Below are positions 24,001 to 37,104 of a stretch of 64,000 nucleotides of DNA, one piece after another. The notes under the pieces are model-generated. The model worked only from the letters and a program-made list of their open reading frames with translations. It made no database searches and was not told the DNA's origin. Both the position numbers and the translations under genes were made by a program. Origin of the DNA: Rusavskia elegans (lineage: Eukaryota > Ascomycota > Lecanoromycetes > Teloschistales > Teloschistaceae); the NCBI GenBank assembly GCA_011316305.1, contig SAUG01000052.1:558001-622000 (forward strand), given 5' to 3'. Every line of letters begins with the position of its first letter. The stretch's first letter is position 1.

Positions 24001-24482
24001 CTAAAGTAAAGTTATATCTTATATTAAACGGTATTATAATATAATAATAATACGTTCCGAATTATATTATAAATTCTATAAAATCTATATTTAAATTATA
24101 GTAGCGCTATCTTCTTTTTAACTTTATTATAGTATATTTCTTCGTAGATATAAATTAAAGTAATATTATATCGTTATTTAATAGTACTATAATATAATAG
24201 TTAGTACGTCCGCGTTTATATATAAATTTCGAGAAATCTATATTCAATAAATAATAGTAATTTTATTTTTAGCTTTATACTAGTATATATCGATATAGTT
24301 AAGATATAATTATATATAATAAAAGGCCGTTTATAATAATAGCTAAAGAGTAATTTTTTTTTTACTTTTTTTAATCTTTATAGTTAATTATAAAATTAAT
24401 AGGTTTATTTAATATATACTATAAATATATAGATTGATATAATATAATATTAGAAACGATATTACTAAAAAAAAAAGATAAT

Positions 24483-24722
24483 TATAAAGCGTTAAACGCG
24501 TTATATAAGCTTTAGAGATATAATTAGAACGTTTAGAGACAAAGCTCGCCGTCTAGTCGCTAGAACGTCGCTAATATATCGGATTTCGATTCTTTTTCGC
24601 TTTTTCCTTTCCTTTATTACTAGGCTATACCCCAGGCTTTCTAGAGTATAAATTAGCTCTATAATATATCTTTCGTCTGGTCTACAATCGTTTACTGCTC
24701 TAGAAACACCACCGTATTAACA
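24483..24722 (+). repeat. 3' LTR of element A
   Basis: 240-bp partner of 15,327-15,566, retaining more unmutated positions (ends TTAACA). It abuts the left fragment of repeat B. Confidence 0.85.
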
Positions 24723-24781
24723 ATAATCTAATTAATCTAAATAATCCAAAAATTCAAAAAGTAGATTTTCGATAGATTAGA
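24723..24781. repeat. Repeat B copy 1, left fragment
   Basis: Matches the start of the uninterrupted B copy (around 34,985-35,060), including GTAGATTTTCGATAGATT. It is cut at the TTAGA target site where element D inserted and continues at 36,447. Confidence 0.75.
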
Positions 24782-25023
24782 TATTATAGATCGATTTATA
24801 ATGATAATAATAGCTTGATATTTCTATATAGATAGAGAGCTCCTCTATAAATAAGCGAATAAAGTTAAACGCTAGGTCTAATCGAGCAACGAATCCCGTA
24901 GGGCTAATAAACCGCGGTTAAACGAGGTTTAGTCAGCGTATTAGTTAGCCGGTACTATCGGCTGGTATCTCTACTTCTATTAAATTCTATATAAACTATA
25001 GTTAGCTTAAATAGCTTTTAATA
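24782..25023 (-). repeat. LTR of element D (3' in element orientation)
   Basis: 242 bp, TATTATAGATC... to ...TTAATA on the plus strand; gap-free match to 36,205-36,446 with RIP-type differences. Confidence 0.85.
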
Positions 25024-28000
25024 AATACTACTAAAACGAAAAAATAGTATCGTTTTCGATACGCTCGTATTAAACGTTTAAAATTTTTAAAAACGTTAAA
25101 AATAAAAACGCTAAAATATTAAAAAGAAAATAGCGTTACTAGATATTAAATCTAGGTCTACCGGATTATATATTTAAATATAAAAAACCGATCGGCTCTA
25201 ATATACGCTACTATTACGATATAGTACTAGATGATAAAAATATTTATTTATAGATAAATATATCGTAATTAGGCCTTATTCGAAGTAAAAAAGAAAATAA
25301 AATTTATAAAAGATTAAAAAGAACTAGTACTACTAGAAATCGAATCTAGATTTTAAAAGTTACTAGTTGATTTAAAATCGTTTTTTATAGAAATAGTTTA
25401 TCCGGTATTATAATCTAGATACGCTACTACTACGCTATAGTATCTAGTAATATATTTTTTTATTCCGAAACTAATATATAGTAGTTATTTTTTACCGAAT
25501 ATAAAAAGAAATATAATTATATTAGATTAAATATATAAAGCGCCGATAAAATATAATATTTTATAAATATCTTGATTTCAGTCCGAAACGGTATAGAAGG
25601 TCTATTAATAGTATAGATATATAAAGTTTCGATTACTATAGTACTACTATAGTAATATTAATTTATTAATAATTATAATTCTAGATAGAAAAAAAAATAT
25701 TTATTATATTCGTTAATAAAATCTATATAATATATTAAATTTTATAATCTCTACTAGCTATCATATTATAGTCTATAGCCTTTCTATTTAACTAGATACT
25801 AGAAGCGCTAGCGTATCTTTTATCGATCTACGATTCGTTCTATTTTAAACTAGTTAGAATTTTCTTCCGGAAATTCTATTTCGATAGTAGAAAATTCGTT
25901 ATTAATCGGAAATCGGTTAAAAAGATTATTACCGATAGATATCGGCTCAAATTAAATTATAGAAATAATAGAATAGATTTTCATAATAGAAAAATTCTAA
26001 TTTATAAGCGAGTTATCCGATCTTACGAATTATTTTAAAAAGATCGATTTATTAATTCGAAAGCTCCCGATTAGTAATATCTAGTAGCGTATATCTATAA
26101 TAAAGCTTTAAAAAAACCTTATTATCTAGTTTAAAAGATCTAGTTTTATATAGATTAATATAATAGACTTTAGAAAAGACGATACTAAAAGCTATTATAT
26201 TTTCTATTTCTATATATTTAATAAATTTTAAATATTCTATATCTTCCGGCGGTAAATCCGCTAAATACTAACTATATCTTCAGAATAAAAGTCTAGTATA
26301 AATTCGTTAGAAGCTATACTAGTAGCGAAATTAATTATATTATTAAACTCGAATTATAGAAATAAAATAACTTTAATTTAATTTTTTTTTCGGATATTCC
26401 GTAAACTAGAAATAGAAACTAATTTTTACTATTTAATTAGTTTATTCCGATTATCTTTCGGTTTATAAATAATATACTGTAGATACTAGGATTTTTATTT
26501 CTAGCTTTTAAAAGATCTGGCGCTAGAAAAATGATATAAATTTATAATCTCTATTATTAATAATAGTTTATAGAATTCTCTAGTTTTATTCGAATAAAGT
26601 AATAATAACGAGATTCGCCTAATTAACTATAAAGTAAATAATCTATTTAGAAATTAGTAGAATCTTTTTAGTATATTTATATATAATCGTTAGTATATAA
26701 TTTTTATTAGAAAACTTCGTAGATAACGCGAGTACGAAATCTATTATAATTATATAAAACGGCGTCTTCGAAAGAATTAAATTAAATAAACTATAGAATC
26801 TATACTGTTTTATTTATTTTAACTAATATTATTAATAGTATTCTATATATTCTTTAAATTTTTTATATATATTACGAATAAAGATCGATAGGTATAGTTT
26901 CTCGTATATACGATAATATCTTTAATAATACCGGTTATAAACTTCGCCGATAACTTCGTCTATAAACTCGTCTAGAATATAGAGTCGATCTCGGCTATTT
27001 CTAAAAATATAGTAGAAGAATTCGTTATATATTCGGAAATTAATACTAGATATTCGATATTTATTATCTTTAATATTAGAATTTAGTTTCTAGATTTATA
27101 GTATTATAATAGTCTTAATCTATTAATTATTATTAATATAACCCTCTTTAATATATTATTTAAATTTGTCTACTATCTCGACGAATATTATATAATATAT
27201 AGATATAATAATATCCGGGGCGTACTAGAAGATATTTTTTTTATTATTAATTTTAGTATTTCTATATAGTACGTCTAGAATATCTTCTTTATTTTTAACC
27301 GGAATATAGAAGACCTTCGTCTCGAACCGTAATAAAATAATAGGAACCATATTTATTTTATCTATTTTATAACGTAATTTAATATTAAAGGCCGAAAAGT
27401 TTTATAATATATAAACGAACCTTAAATTTAACTTATCTATATTTATTATTTTAAGCGAAATTTATTTTAAAATCGAGTCTGCCGCTAAATAATTAGTATA
27501 TTTAATTACTAGTAGCTTTAAAAAAGAATTAATAAAATAGTAAACTTTTTTTACTATCTAGATAACTACGGCGACTTCTAATTTAATAGACTAATAGTTT
27601 TATTTAACGCTATTAAAGTATTTATTTAGAAATATTATAAGATATACTTTAGTAGATAGAAAGTTTTTATCAGAATTTCTTTTAATATAGTAGATAATTA
27701 CTATATAGCCGAACTACTTTAATATATCTAGATTAATATGGAGTTTTTTTATAGAATCGAAATAATAAAAGAAAATTAATAGTTCGAAAACCGTTTATAA
27801 TATTTAAAATAATTCCTTTTTTTTTAGAGTAGAATTATATTTTAATTTTATTAATTAAAGTTTTTATTTAAATTTTTTAAAATCTTATCCGAATTCTTTT
27901 ATAAATAGAGTCTTCCTTTTTTATAGAGGTTCGGTAAATTATATATATCCTATAATTATATAATTAAGCTAGCCGGTTTTTTCGAAGTAAATTTCTAGAT

Positions 28001-29013
28001 TCTATATATATTCCGAAAAAGTCTTTTCCGAAATAACTTTAATTCTATTTTTTAAAATAGTTATTTCGAAAATATTAACGCGTTATTCGAATAGATAAAC
28101 GGAAAAATACTTTATAAATAATTTAAAAGGCGTAAAGCTAATTTACTTTTTTCGGAATAGAACGAAAATTTAATCTAAATATTTTAAATATTCTTTTAAA
28201 CTATATAAAAAGATAATAATATTATCTATATAGATTTTAGCGAAATCTTTAAATAGACGGAATAGTTTATCGTTCTAATATTATATATATAGCGGTAAAT
28301 CCTTATATTCTATAAATACCAGCGAAATTTATTCCTATCTATAATAAAAAACTATAATAAATTTATGATAATTATAGTATTTAATTTTAAACTAATAAAA
28401 CTATTTTATAGCGTTAAGAATCGAAATATAGAAATATCCTAATTATAAAATAACAAAATCCATTTATAGTAAAAAAGAATAACTATTCGATTTCGTAATA
28501 GCGTTAAAATTTCGAATATTAACTACTATTTATTTCTTTTTTATACTATTTAGAAAAGTTTTCTATATTACGAAAATAAAATATATAAAAGGCGTTAGCT
28601 ATTTAAAATATTTTATTTTCTTTTATTTATAAAGTTTATCGAAAGTTTTATTAAATTTAATACGTTTCGTATAGTTTAGGTTATAGGTTTTTAAAAGTAT
28701 AGATTTTATTTCTTCTTTTAAAAATATTAGTATCTATATTTTTTTAGAGATATCTACTATAGCTTTCTAATCGGTAAATATATCTATATATTTCTCGATA
28801 ATAACGGCTAATTACTACGCTACTAGTAGTTTTCTATAAACCGTAATACCGTTAAATAGACGATATTCTAATTTAGAATCTACTAGTATAATAGAAAATG
28901 TTAATTTAGCGAATTCGATATTTTTAGTTAAATTTATACTAAATCTCGCTAAATTCTCGCCAAGATTTACTTTATTAGCTAGATAAAAGGCGTTTTAATT
29001 CGTTAGAACGTTT

Positions 29014-29420
29014 TGTAACGTCTCTGTATATCAGAGGGCGTTACGCTCGAGCCTAGCTACAGCCGTAGGCGTAGTCCGAGCTATTAAATAGTAAAGGAGT
29101 CCTAGTATAGATTATTATAACTAATTCTATATAGCCGCAGAGGTATAGTTACGATATTATAAGGCGTCTTCGTTATAAAATAATTAAAAAAAGAATAGTA
29201 GAAATATATTTAATAATTATATTAATAACTAACGAAAGAAGCTATTTATAGAAGTAATAAACGATATATATATTAAAAGTAGCTATAAAAGCCGATAGTA
29301 GCCGTATACTAAGAGTCCTACTAAAAGCAGCGGCTATAGCGGCGAGGACGGCTATAGATAATTAGGCTCACTTATCTAGCTAATTTTCTAGGGAACCTCT
29401 ATAAAGTCGTAGATATAATA
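29014..29420 (-). repeat. LTR of element C, left copy
   Basis: 407 bp, TGTAACGTCT... on the plus strand; gap-free match to 31,965-32,371. Confidence 0.85.
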
Positions 29421-31964
29421 CGGCCCTTTCTATATCGCTTTTTATCTAGCCTAGTATTATTTATAGAGTATAAAAAAAGTCTCTTTTTCTTCTTTATTCC
29501 TTAATTTATTAATATCTCTATTATATATTTTTAAAAAGAAAACCGTTTAAAATCTTTCCGTTATATTTAATTAAAAGGAATTAAAATATCTTTTTTTTAT
29601 TTATTATATACTTATAATTCTTTAAAAGAATATAAAATCGAAGTTAGTAGTAATACTTATAGTAAATATACTCGGGCTTAAAAGTTCTATAATCTTTTAA
29701 TTTCCGATACTATCTATATATTAACTCTTCTATTTTATCTATCCCTAGTAATATCTCTAGAAAAGCGTTTTAAAGATAAAAAGAATAAGTTATATTCTAA
29801 TATTATAAGCATTTTTAATAAATATTCCGAAGTTTATTATTATATTAAATCCTTTTTTAATTCTAAAAAAAAAATTCGTAATAAATATTTAGTTTAAAAA
29901 TCGGATTTCCGCCGACTCTTTAGTAAATAAAAGTATTTTATTACTTATTATCGCGTATTAGATAAACGCGAAAGTAATCTTATTATTTAAAAATAACGTA
30001 TTTTATCTCGTCTTAATAAATTTAATAATTCTATTACGTTTTACTCTTCTATTAGTTTTATACTAGCCGCGTAAAAAGTATCTATTAAGTTAATTCCGGG
30101 GCTTAATTCTATTAATCTTAATCGGTTTTTAAAAGAGTTTAATTTCTTTTAACCTCTAGGAGCTATAGGCATCTAAAAAAAGTCTAGTAAAAGATTCTTT
30201 TACTATAATCTTTCTAAAAGCTTCCGATTTATATATTTATATTATAAGTTATTTCTAGTTCTTCTATTAGTCCTGCTAATTCCTATTCTTTAGTAACTAT
30301 TTCGTTCTAAGACGATAAAAATAGATACTAGTTAAATTTTTTATTTCGGGGTTAAACGCTTTATATTAGATCTGGTATTCTTTTATTCTAATTTATTCGG
30401 TTAGGTTTATAGTATTCGATTTTATCTATAACTTTAACTATATTCTAATATACTTTTCGGACGTAGTCTATCTATAGTTACTAGATTAACTTATCGCTTT
30501 TATTATATTTTCTAGTAAGTTTTTAAAAAAGATAGTAGTATTCCGTCTAGATATTTATTTTCTAGACTTTTCCGTCTTCTTTAAATTTTATATCTAAGTC
30601 TTTAATTTCTTTATAGTTTATTATTAATAGGATATCTAATTCTTTATATAGTAGGTTTTTATATACTAGAAAATATATCGTTTATAGCTCTAGTTTATTA
30701 CCGACTATATTCTTTTCTGCTATTTTTTCTAAAATTAATTCTTTCTACTTATTTCCTAAAATAATATAGTCTTTTAAACTATCGATTATAGTAAAGTTTA
30801 TTATTCTAATTAACCTATACTTTATTTTAACTTTAATATTAAAGACCTTGTCTTCTTTTATTATTTTTCTATAGAGATATCCTTTAATTTTATTATAGAA
30901 CCCTTTTATAACTTTATTATCTTCTTTTCTATTTACGAGAGCTATTATTTATTAACTTTCTAATTTTAATTTTAAGCGCTATAGTAAAAGGTTTCTCCGT
31001 TTTATATAGTTTAAATTCGAAAATTAATTTCTTTATTTTCCGTACTTTTTTAGGTTCTTTAAAATACTATCCTAATCTTTTTTTATCCAATAGATAGATA
31101 AGATAATTATTATTATAATAGGTTAACTAGCTTTTTACTATATATTTATTAGTTACTTTTCCGGGTAATTCTTTTATTACTTTAAACTAATTTTCGGTTA
31201 CTTCTATTATTTTTTTAATTTAGGTAATTCTTTTTAAAGTATCCCGTTTTTCTATATAAATAATAAGCTTTAGTTCGCGATCCTCTAGTCTCGGTAGTAT
31301 TAAGTTCTATCGGGTTTCCTCTAGGCTTTCTTTTAGTAGATTCTATTTTATTAAGCGCCTGTTTATCTAAATATATTTTATACTATCTAGTATCGATTTT
31401 TATTATAAGCTTAATAAAATCCGCTAGCGAGTCTAGTTCTTTAATTACTACTATAGCTTTTTTAATTTTTATATAAAATTCTTTATAGAAATAGACTTTT
31501 AAAGTTAAGTCCTCCTAGTCTATTTTATAAGCTAATATTCTAAACTAAATAGTATAGGTAGCTATCGACTTCTATTACTTTAGAACTATTAGTCTTCTAC
31601 CCGTTATTCTATCTTTATTATTATTTCCGAAAGCTTCTTTTATAGCTATAATAAAGTTATCGAAAATATAGAAAATCTATACTATTTTATCTTCCTTTTA
31701 TTTTTCCGGGTTATCGAGGTAGTTTTCTACTTGAAACTATACCTAATTAAAGGTAGTCTTTTCTAGATATAAAGTTACGAATAAGACTTTAATTATTTTA
31801 TTTAGAAACTAGCTTATATATAATATAAAGTAAACGTTTTTTTAAATAACCTATAGTTTTAAAGATTTTTTATCTCTTTTATAGATATTTAGCGTTACTA
31901 CTTTAATAGTATTACTCCGATCTATAGAACGGGATAATAAAACTAATATAGTAAGTCGTTAAAG

Positions 31965-32371
31965 TATAATATCTCTATATATTAGAAGGCGTTACGTTTA
32001 AATTTAGCTATAGCTATAGACGTAGTCCAAGCTACTAAATAGTAAAGGAACTCTAGTATAGATTATTATAACTAATTCTATATAGCCGTAGAGGTACGGT
32101 TATAATATTATAAGGCGTTTTCGTTATAAAGTAATTAAGAAGAGAATAGTAGAGACGTATTTAATAATTATATTAACGACTTATAAAAGAAGCTATCTAT
32201 AGGAGTAATAAGTAATATATATATTAAAAGTAGCTATAAAAGCCGATAGTAGCCGTACGCTAAAAGCCCTACTAAGAGTAGCGGCTATAGCGGCTAGGAC
32301 GGCTATAGATAATTAGGCTCGCTTGTCTAGCCAATCTTCCAGAGAACCTCTGTGGAATCGTGGACGTAAGA
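31965..32371 (-). repeat. LTR of element C, right copy
   Basis: 407-bp partner of the left copy. Its right end is less mutated, with CA and TG kept over the last 60 bp. Confidence 0.85.
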
Positions 32372-34984
32372 CGTTCTATACGCTAATTATATTAGATAAT
32401 TCTAAATAATATATAGTTTTATTTCTTATAACCGCGGTAGCGGCGAGTATGGTAGTAATTCTAATAGCTACTTTCTTCGCTAATTTTTTAACAGCGTATT
32501 TAATAATATTTTATATTAATGTTATAATAAACGAAATTATATTAGAAGTAGAGATATAGTATTTTTTATACCGATTTTTAATAATTTTTCTAAACCGGGT
32601 TTATTTAGATAGAATTATAAACGAATAGTTTACGTTATAAATATTTATAAAGTTAAAAAAAGTATCGACTATATAAATAAAAGCGCTACCGTTGGAATCG
32701 AAATTTATTTTCGGTATCAATTTTAGTTTAGACTCGAAAAAGAAATTATAATTTCAGGGAATATTATTTTAATATTATATTAAAACTCGTATTATTCTAG
32801 TTAGATCTAAAATAATATTACTTTAAATTCTAATAATACGTCCAAAATTAGATTCCTTACGCGTATAAAAATTAAAGTTAATTTTAAAATTTTCGTAACT
32901 GCCGATAATAATCTGCTATTTTTAATAATTTAAAATTATTTTTTCTAGAATTAAAATATCTATATCCAATAGTAAATTAGTTTATAGATTTTTAATAATA
33001 TAAATCTCTTTTATAAATTCTATTATAGCTATATTATTTTTTAGATAGAACGTAAAAATAGCGAATTTATCTATCCGATAAATTATTCGCCTATACTACG
33101 AATAGAAATCTTTTTAAATAACTTTTTAATTTCGATATCTTCTAAAATAAATTCTCTATCGACTATTAATATAGTATATCTAGAATTAGTATATACGTTT
33201 TTAGTATTAGATATATCCGGACGGAAAGCTAATAGAAAAATAGTATAATAGAAGCGTTTAAAAGTTAATCTAATTCTAGTAATCTATTTACTATTTAAAG
33301 CGATTATACGAACTATAAAAGTACTTTTTTTACTAGAAAAATATTTATTAATAATAAAAGTTTATATTTCGACTTTATTACTATCCGTATACTAGTAAAT
33401 ACTTTTAAAATATTTAAATAATTTATTACATAACTTAAATGAGGCGTTATATTTCTAATATAAATATAAAACCTTCGGTCTAGTATCGATAAAATTCTAG
33501 CTAATTTTTTTATATTCTAATTTTTTATAAACTTTATTATAGTATTCGTTATTATCGTTATAAATTACGGCGAAACTATTATTATAATATCCGTAGACGG
33601 GATTTTATTTGATATATTAGATATAGGCTTTTTTTATAATAGAATAGTTTTTATTATATATATCTTTATAGATTTCTATTTAATAGACTCGTTAAAACGG
33701 AGCTAGCGGAACTAAACGTTAGAAATACGGATCGAAATAAAGTTTTTTTTAAAACTGATTATTATAGGGTTTCTAAAGTCTATTACTATAAATTAGAACA
33801 GAGTTTTACTATATTAGAAAGAAAATCTTTTACGGATTTTCTAATCTACTTATAAATATAAAACGAAAGGAATTCGCGCCGCTTTAAATAGAAGACGTTT
33901 CTAGTAGATTCCTTTTAAGAAAAGGAAATTAATATCTCTAGAAAGGCTAATAAATCCACTAAACTATAGAACGCTAATATTTATATCCGGAAGAGTCGAA
34001 ACTAAATATTAACTAGTATATTATATTTTCTAGTATCTATTAAAGCCGGAATAGAAATAGATTCTCTATTTACTAATAGCTAGAGTTATTAAAAAGTATT
34101 TTCTAAAATTACCGAAAGTAGTCTTTTTCTATAGTCTAAATTTCGAGTTTATAATTATCTATTAAATAAAAGAACGTATTAACGATAGTTTTTTCTATAG
34201 ATTCAAAAACTAGTATAATACGAAAAGAAATAGTACAGTCTATCTATATCTATATAATAATTTATCGAATATTAATAGTTTCGGCGATTTTTATAGCTCG
34301 CAGTCTAGCCTAGCTATATTTATAAAATTTACGATAGTAATTTATATCTTCGATTATATATTTTTTTTAATTTAAAATATATATTTCTTTTTCTATCGAT
34401 AGTTTAAAATAAATAATTAAGATATTAATCTATATATCGAAATCTTTTATTAGATATTTCTTTTCTATATCCGAGAATTTATTAGAATACTATTATAAAA
34501 TTTTACCGCGAAAATATATCTATAAATTTTCTTTAACCTTACTATTAGATCTAGTAATATTTTTAACTTATTCGATAAAGATATAGACGTCGTAGAAATA
34601 AATATCTTTATCTATATATTCGATATAAAGCCCGGTTTCGACAGATTTATTATTATAGAAAGGGTAAAAGTAGCTAATATCGCCTATAATAAACTTTTTA
34701 TATTTATCGGCTCTAGCGAAAAATATAGGAAATTTAGATAAAAATAAAAGTATTTTTTTCTTTTATAAACGGAGTTTTTAAAATTTTTTCTAGATTACTA
34801 CTTTCTAATTCTAGATTAATATATTTTAATCTTTTAATTTTTTACGAAATCGTACTATAATAGAATCTATATTATAGTTTTATACTATATTTAGTTTCCG
34901 GCTTATATCCGCTTTAAATAAAATAGAAAGGTCCGCTATATCAGCGAATTCTGAAATGGATTTTCAGATTAGATCGGCTGACAG

Positions 34985-35555
34985 CTAAATAATCCAAATA
35001 ATCTAAAAAATCCAAATAATCTAAAAATCCAAAAAGTAGATTTTCGATAGATTGAAATTCTAATAGTATCTATAGCACGAATATCTATTTAATAAATAGC
35101 CTAAAATAGAATCTATATATAAGTTAAAAATAAATCTATATAATCTAATTCGAAAATAAAGTTTAACGGCCGTTACTAAAAGCGGGAATAACGGAAATCG
35201 AATATCTATTTAATAAACTACGCTAGACCTAATTTAGTTAGATTCTAGTAAAAAAACCTTATATTTTCGATCTAGAGAAAGCTAGCCTAGCGGTATATAT
35301 AGGCTTATATAGGCCTACTAACTAATAAAAATTTAAAACGAATTTAAAATCGAATTTCTAAATCGTTTTAACTGTTTTAGCCGTTTAGCTGTCTTAGCCG
35401 TCTTAGCCGCGCAGCTACGCAGCTTCGGGTATATCCGAAACCGGCTAATAAACTATTTATAAACCGCTTTTAGCCGTACCGGCTAAAAACCGACTAAAAC
35501 GGCTAAAATAGCTAAAACCGGCTTTAAACCGATTTTAGAAAATATTGATATAGAA
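34985..35555. repeat. Repeat B copy 2, uninterrupted
   Basis: About 570 bp that align with the two fragments of copy 1 (24,723-24,781 joined to 36,447-36,951). It starts with short AATAATCC/AATCTAAA runs and contains at 35,365-35,530 an array of TTAGCCG heptamers followed by CGGCTAA heptamers around a TTCGGGTATATCCGAA near-palindrome, which could fold into a long hairpin. No coding frame. Its class (solo LTR, MITE or other) is not resolved. Confidence 0.7.
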
Positions 35556-36204
35556 TTTTATCGACTTCGTCTTTTTTCTCTTTACTTTTAGAAGAGATTC
35601 GATAATTTACGATAGTTGATATATATATATATATATAGAATTATTCCGGAATTCTACTAAAGATTTTCTAAATTATTTAATAGTAGCTCGCGCTATATAC
35701 CCGTTATTTAACTATTTGTCGGGCTATTTAAGCGACCGTAGTACCCGAAAAGATAATTTTATTTTAGCGTCTATTATATTATCTATTTCGGTTTTAGAAA
35801 ATCTAGAGTCGCGGTAATTATTTTATATAAAATTTAATATTTCTAGTATATTCTAGTATTAGCTAATAGCGTATCTAGAGCCGGCTTTATCTATAAAATC
35901 GGCAAGTTAATATCCGAAAAAGATAGTAGCTTCGTCGAAAAATAGGAATAGCTCGTCTATCGCTATATTAACTAATTAGAATCTAATTAATAAACCGCTT
36001 TATTTCTATCGTATTGAAATATATAAGATATAATTAGTGAAAAACGATAGTTAATTAGTAAATAATACTAATAAAATATATTTAATTAAAATAATAATAT
36101 CTCTATAAATACGGATAATACTACTAGTATTATTTGATATTTATAAACGGAAATTAGTATTTATAAACGCTATATATATAAATAAATCTTTTATTACTAC
36201 TAAT

Positions 36205-36446
36205 TATTATAGATCACTTTATAATAATAATAATAGTTTAATATTTCTATATAGATAGAAAATTTCTCTATAAATAAACGAATAGAATTAAACGCTAGAT
36301 CTAATCGGATAATAAATCTCGTAAAATTAATAAACCGCGATTAAACGGGGTTTAGTCAGCGTATTAGTCAGCCGGTACTATCGGCCAGTATCTCTACCTC
36401 TATTGAATTCTATATAAATTGCAGTCAATATAAATAGTTTATAATA
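36205..36446 (-). repeat. LTR of element D (5' in element orientation)
   Basis: 242-bp partner of 24,782-25,023, directly followed by the TTAGA duplication. Confidence 0.85.
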
Positions 36447-36951
36447 TTAGAGTTTTAATAATATCTATATTATAAATATCTATTTAATAGATAGTCTAAA
36501 ATAGAATCTATATATAAGCTAAAAATAAATCTATATAATCTAATTCGAAAATAAAATTTAATAGCTATCGCTAAAAGCGAGAATAATAGAAATCGAATAT
36601 CTATTTAATAAACTATACTAGATCTAATTTAATTAGATTTTTATAAAAAAATTTATATTTTCGATCTAAACGAAGCTAGTCTAGCGGTATATATAGGCGT
36701 ATATAGGTCTACTACTAACTTATAAAGACTTAAATAAATTTAAAATCGAATCTCTAAATCTTTTTAGCTATTTTAGTCGTTTAGCCGTTTTAGCCGTTTT
36801 AGCCGTATAGCTACGTAGCTTCGGGTATACCCGAGACCGGCTAATAAGCTGTTTATAAACCGCTTTTAGCCGTATCGGCTAAGAATCGGCTAAAACGGCT
36901 AAAACGGCTAAAACCGATTTTAAACCAGTTTTAGAAAATATTGATATAAAA
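36447..36951. repeat. Repeat B copy 1, right fragment
   Basis: Continues the copy interrupted by element D. It keeps the TTAGCCG/CGGCTAA inverted arrays (about 36,770-36,930) with the perfect palindrome TCGGGTATACCCGA at their centre. Confidence 0.8.
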
Positions 36952-37104
36952 TAGTCGCTAAAATCACGTAATTTACCTATATAGATATAGACCCTACTCT
37001 ATTAGATCTAGCGTATTCTAGTAATAGCTATATTCTATATATTTTAGTAATTCTATAGATTTAACTTCTCGTATATTTCAATTAATACGATTATGCATCC
37101 ACAT

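Larger units (their letters stand above)
15327..24722 (+). mobile_element. Element A: RIP-inactivated Ty3/Gypsy LTR retrotransposon
   Basis: Bounded by two direct 240-bp LTRs. On the plus strand the order is gag region, reverse transcriptase, RNase H, integrase, as in Ty3/Gypsy. A decayed RT catalytic box reads YYIVYLDNILIFF (YLDD to YLDN) at about 18,800-18,845. The downstream F-Y-x-R-F-I block lies near 19,070. The integrase core reads DFITRLLSIRYSRN...LVAVDRF around 20,465-20,560 and resumes after the SINE insertion at 21,066. About 2.4 kb of extra sequence (22.1-24.48 kb) separates the integrase from the 3' LTR. Every coding frame has many RIP-type stops, so the element is dead. Possible 5-bp target sites (CAATT, ATAAT) do not match. 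Confidence 0.85.
29014..32371 (-). mobile_element. Element C: gag-only LTR element inserted in element D
   Basis: Two direct 407-bp LTRs enclose only 2,544 bp. Target sites CGTTT (29,009-29,013) and CGTTC (32,372-32,376) differ by one C/T change, as expected for a RIP-mutated 5-bp duplication. On the minus strand from about 31,960 to 31,200 a Gypsy Gag can be followed (for example ELDSLADFIKLIIKIDTR), ending in a zinc knuckle at about 31,280-31,220 read as Y-Y-L-Y-R-K-T-G-Y-F-K-K-N-Y, a CxxCxxxxHxxxxC knuckle in which C to Y and H to Y changes fit RIP. No RT or integrase remnant fits in the remaining 1.7 kb, so it is non-autonomous or internally deleted. Confidence 0.75.
24782..36446 (-). mobile_element. 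Element D: minus-strand Ty3/Gypsy with nested insertions
   Basis: Two direct 242-bp LTRs (24,782-25,023 and 36,205-36,446) are flanked by a perfect 5-bp target duplication TTAGA (24,777-24,781 and 36,447-36,451). Read on the minus strand, the RT box is recognisable at about 28,250-28,200 as FAKIYIDNIIIF (original YIDD), preceded by F-R-L-F-K-D and followed by a connection domain with RIP stops. Orientation therefore runs from the 36.4-kb LTR to the 24.8-kb LTR. Element C (29,014-32,371) interrupts pol and repeat B copy 2 lies in its 5' leader. Without them D would be about 7.7 kb, normal for Gypsy. All frames are destroyed. Confidence 0.8.
14655..37075. repeat. AT-rich RIP block of nested retroelements
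   Basis: Across 22.4 kb CA and TG dinucleotides are almost absent while TA and CG remain, stop codons TAA/TAG occur in every frame, and hardly any open frame exceeds 60 codons. This is the expected outcome of repeat-induced point mutation. Paired LTRs of three different elements and a fourth repeat family can still be aligned base for base. Both edges are sharp: composition returns to normal within about 50 bp. The stretch 14,655-15,326 left of element A is unidentified AT-rich relic. Confidence 0.9.

Noticed and set aside
34985..36951. The two repeat B stretches as LTRs of one small element
   Set aside because: The first reading was a 1.4-kb LTR element, but the TTAGA duplication and the matching left fragment at 24,723 show that the right stretch is half of a copy split by element D.
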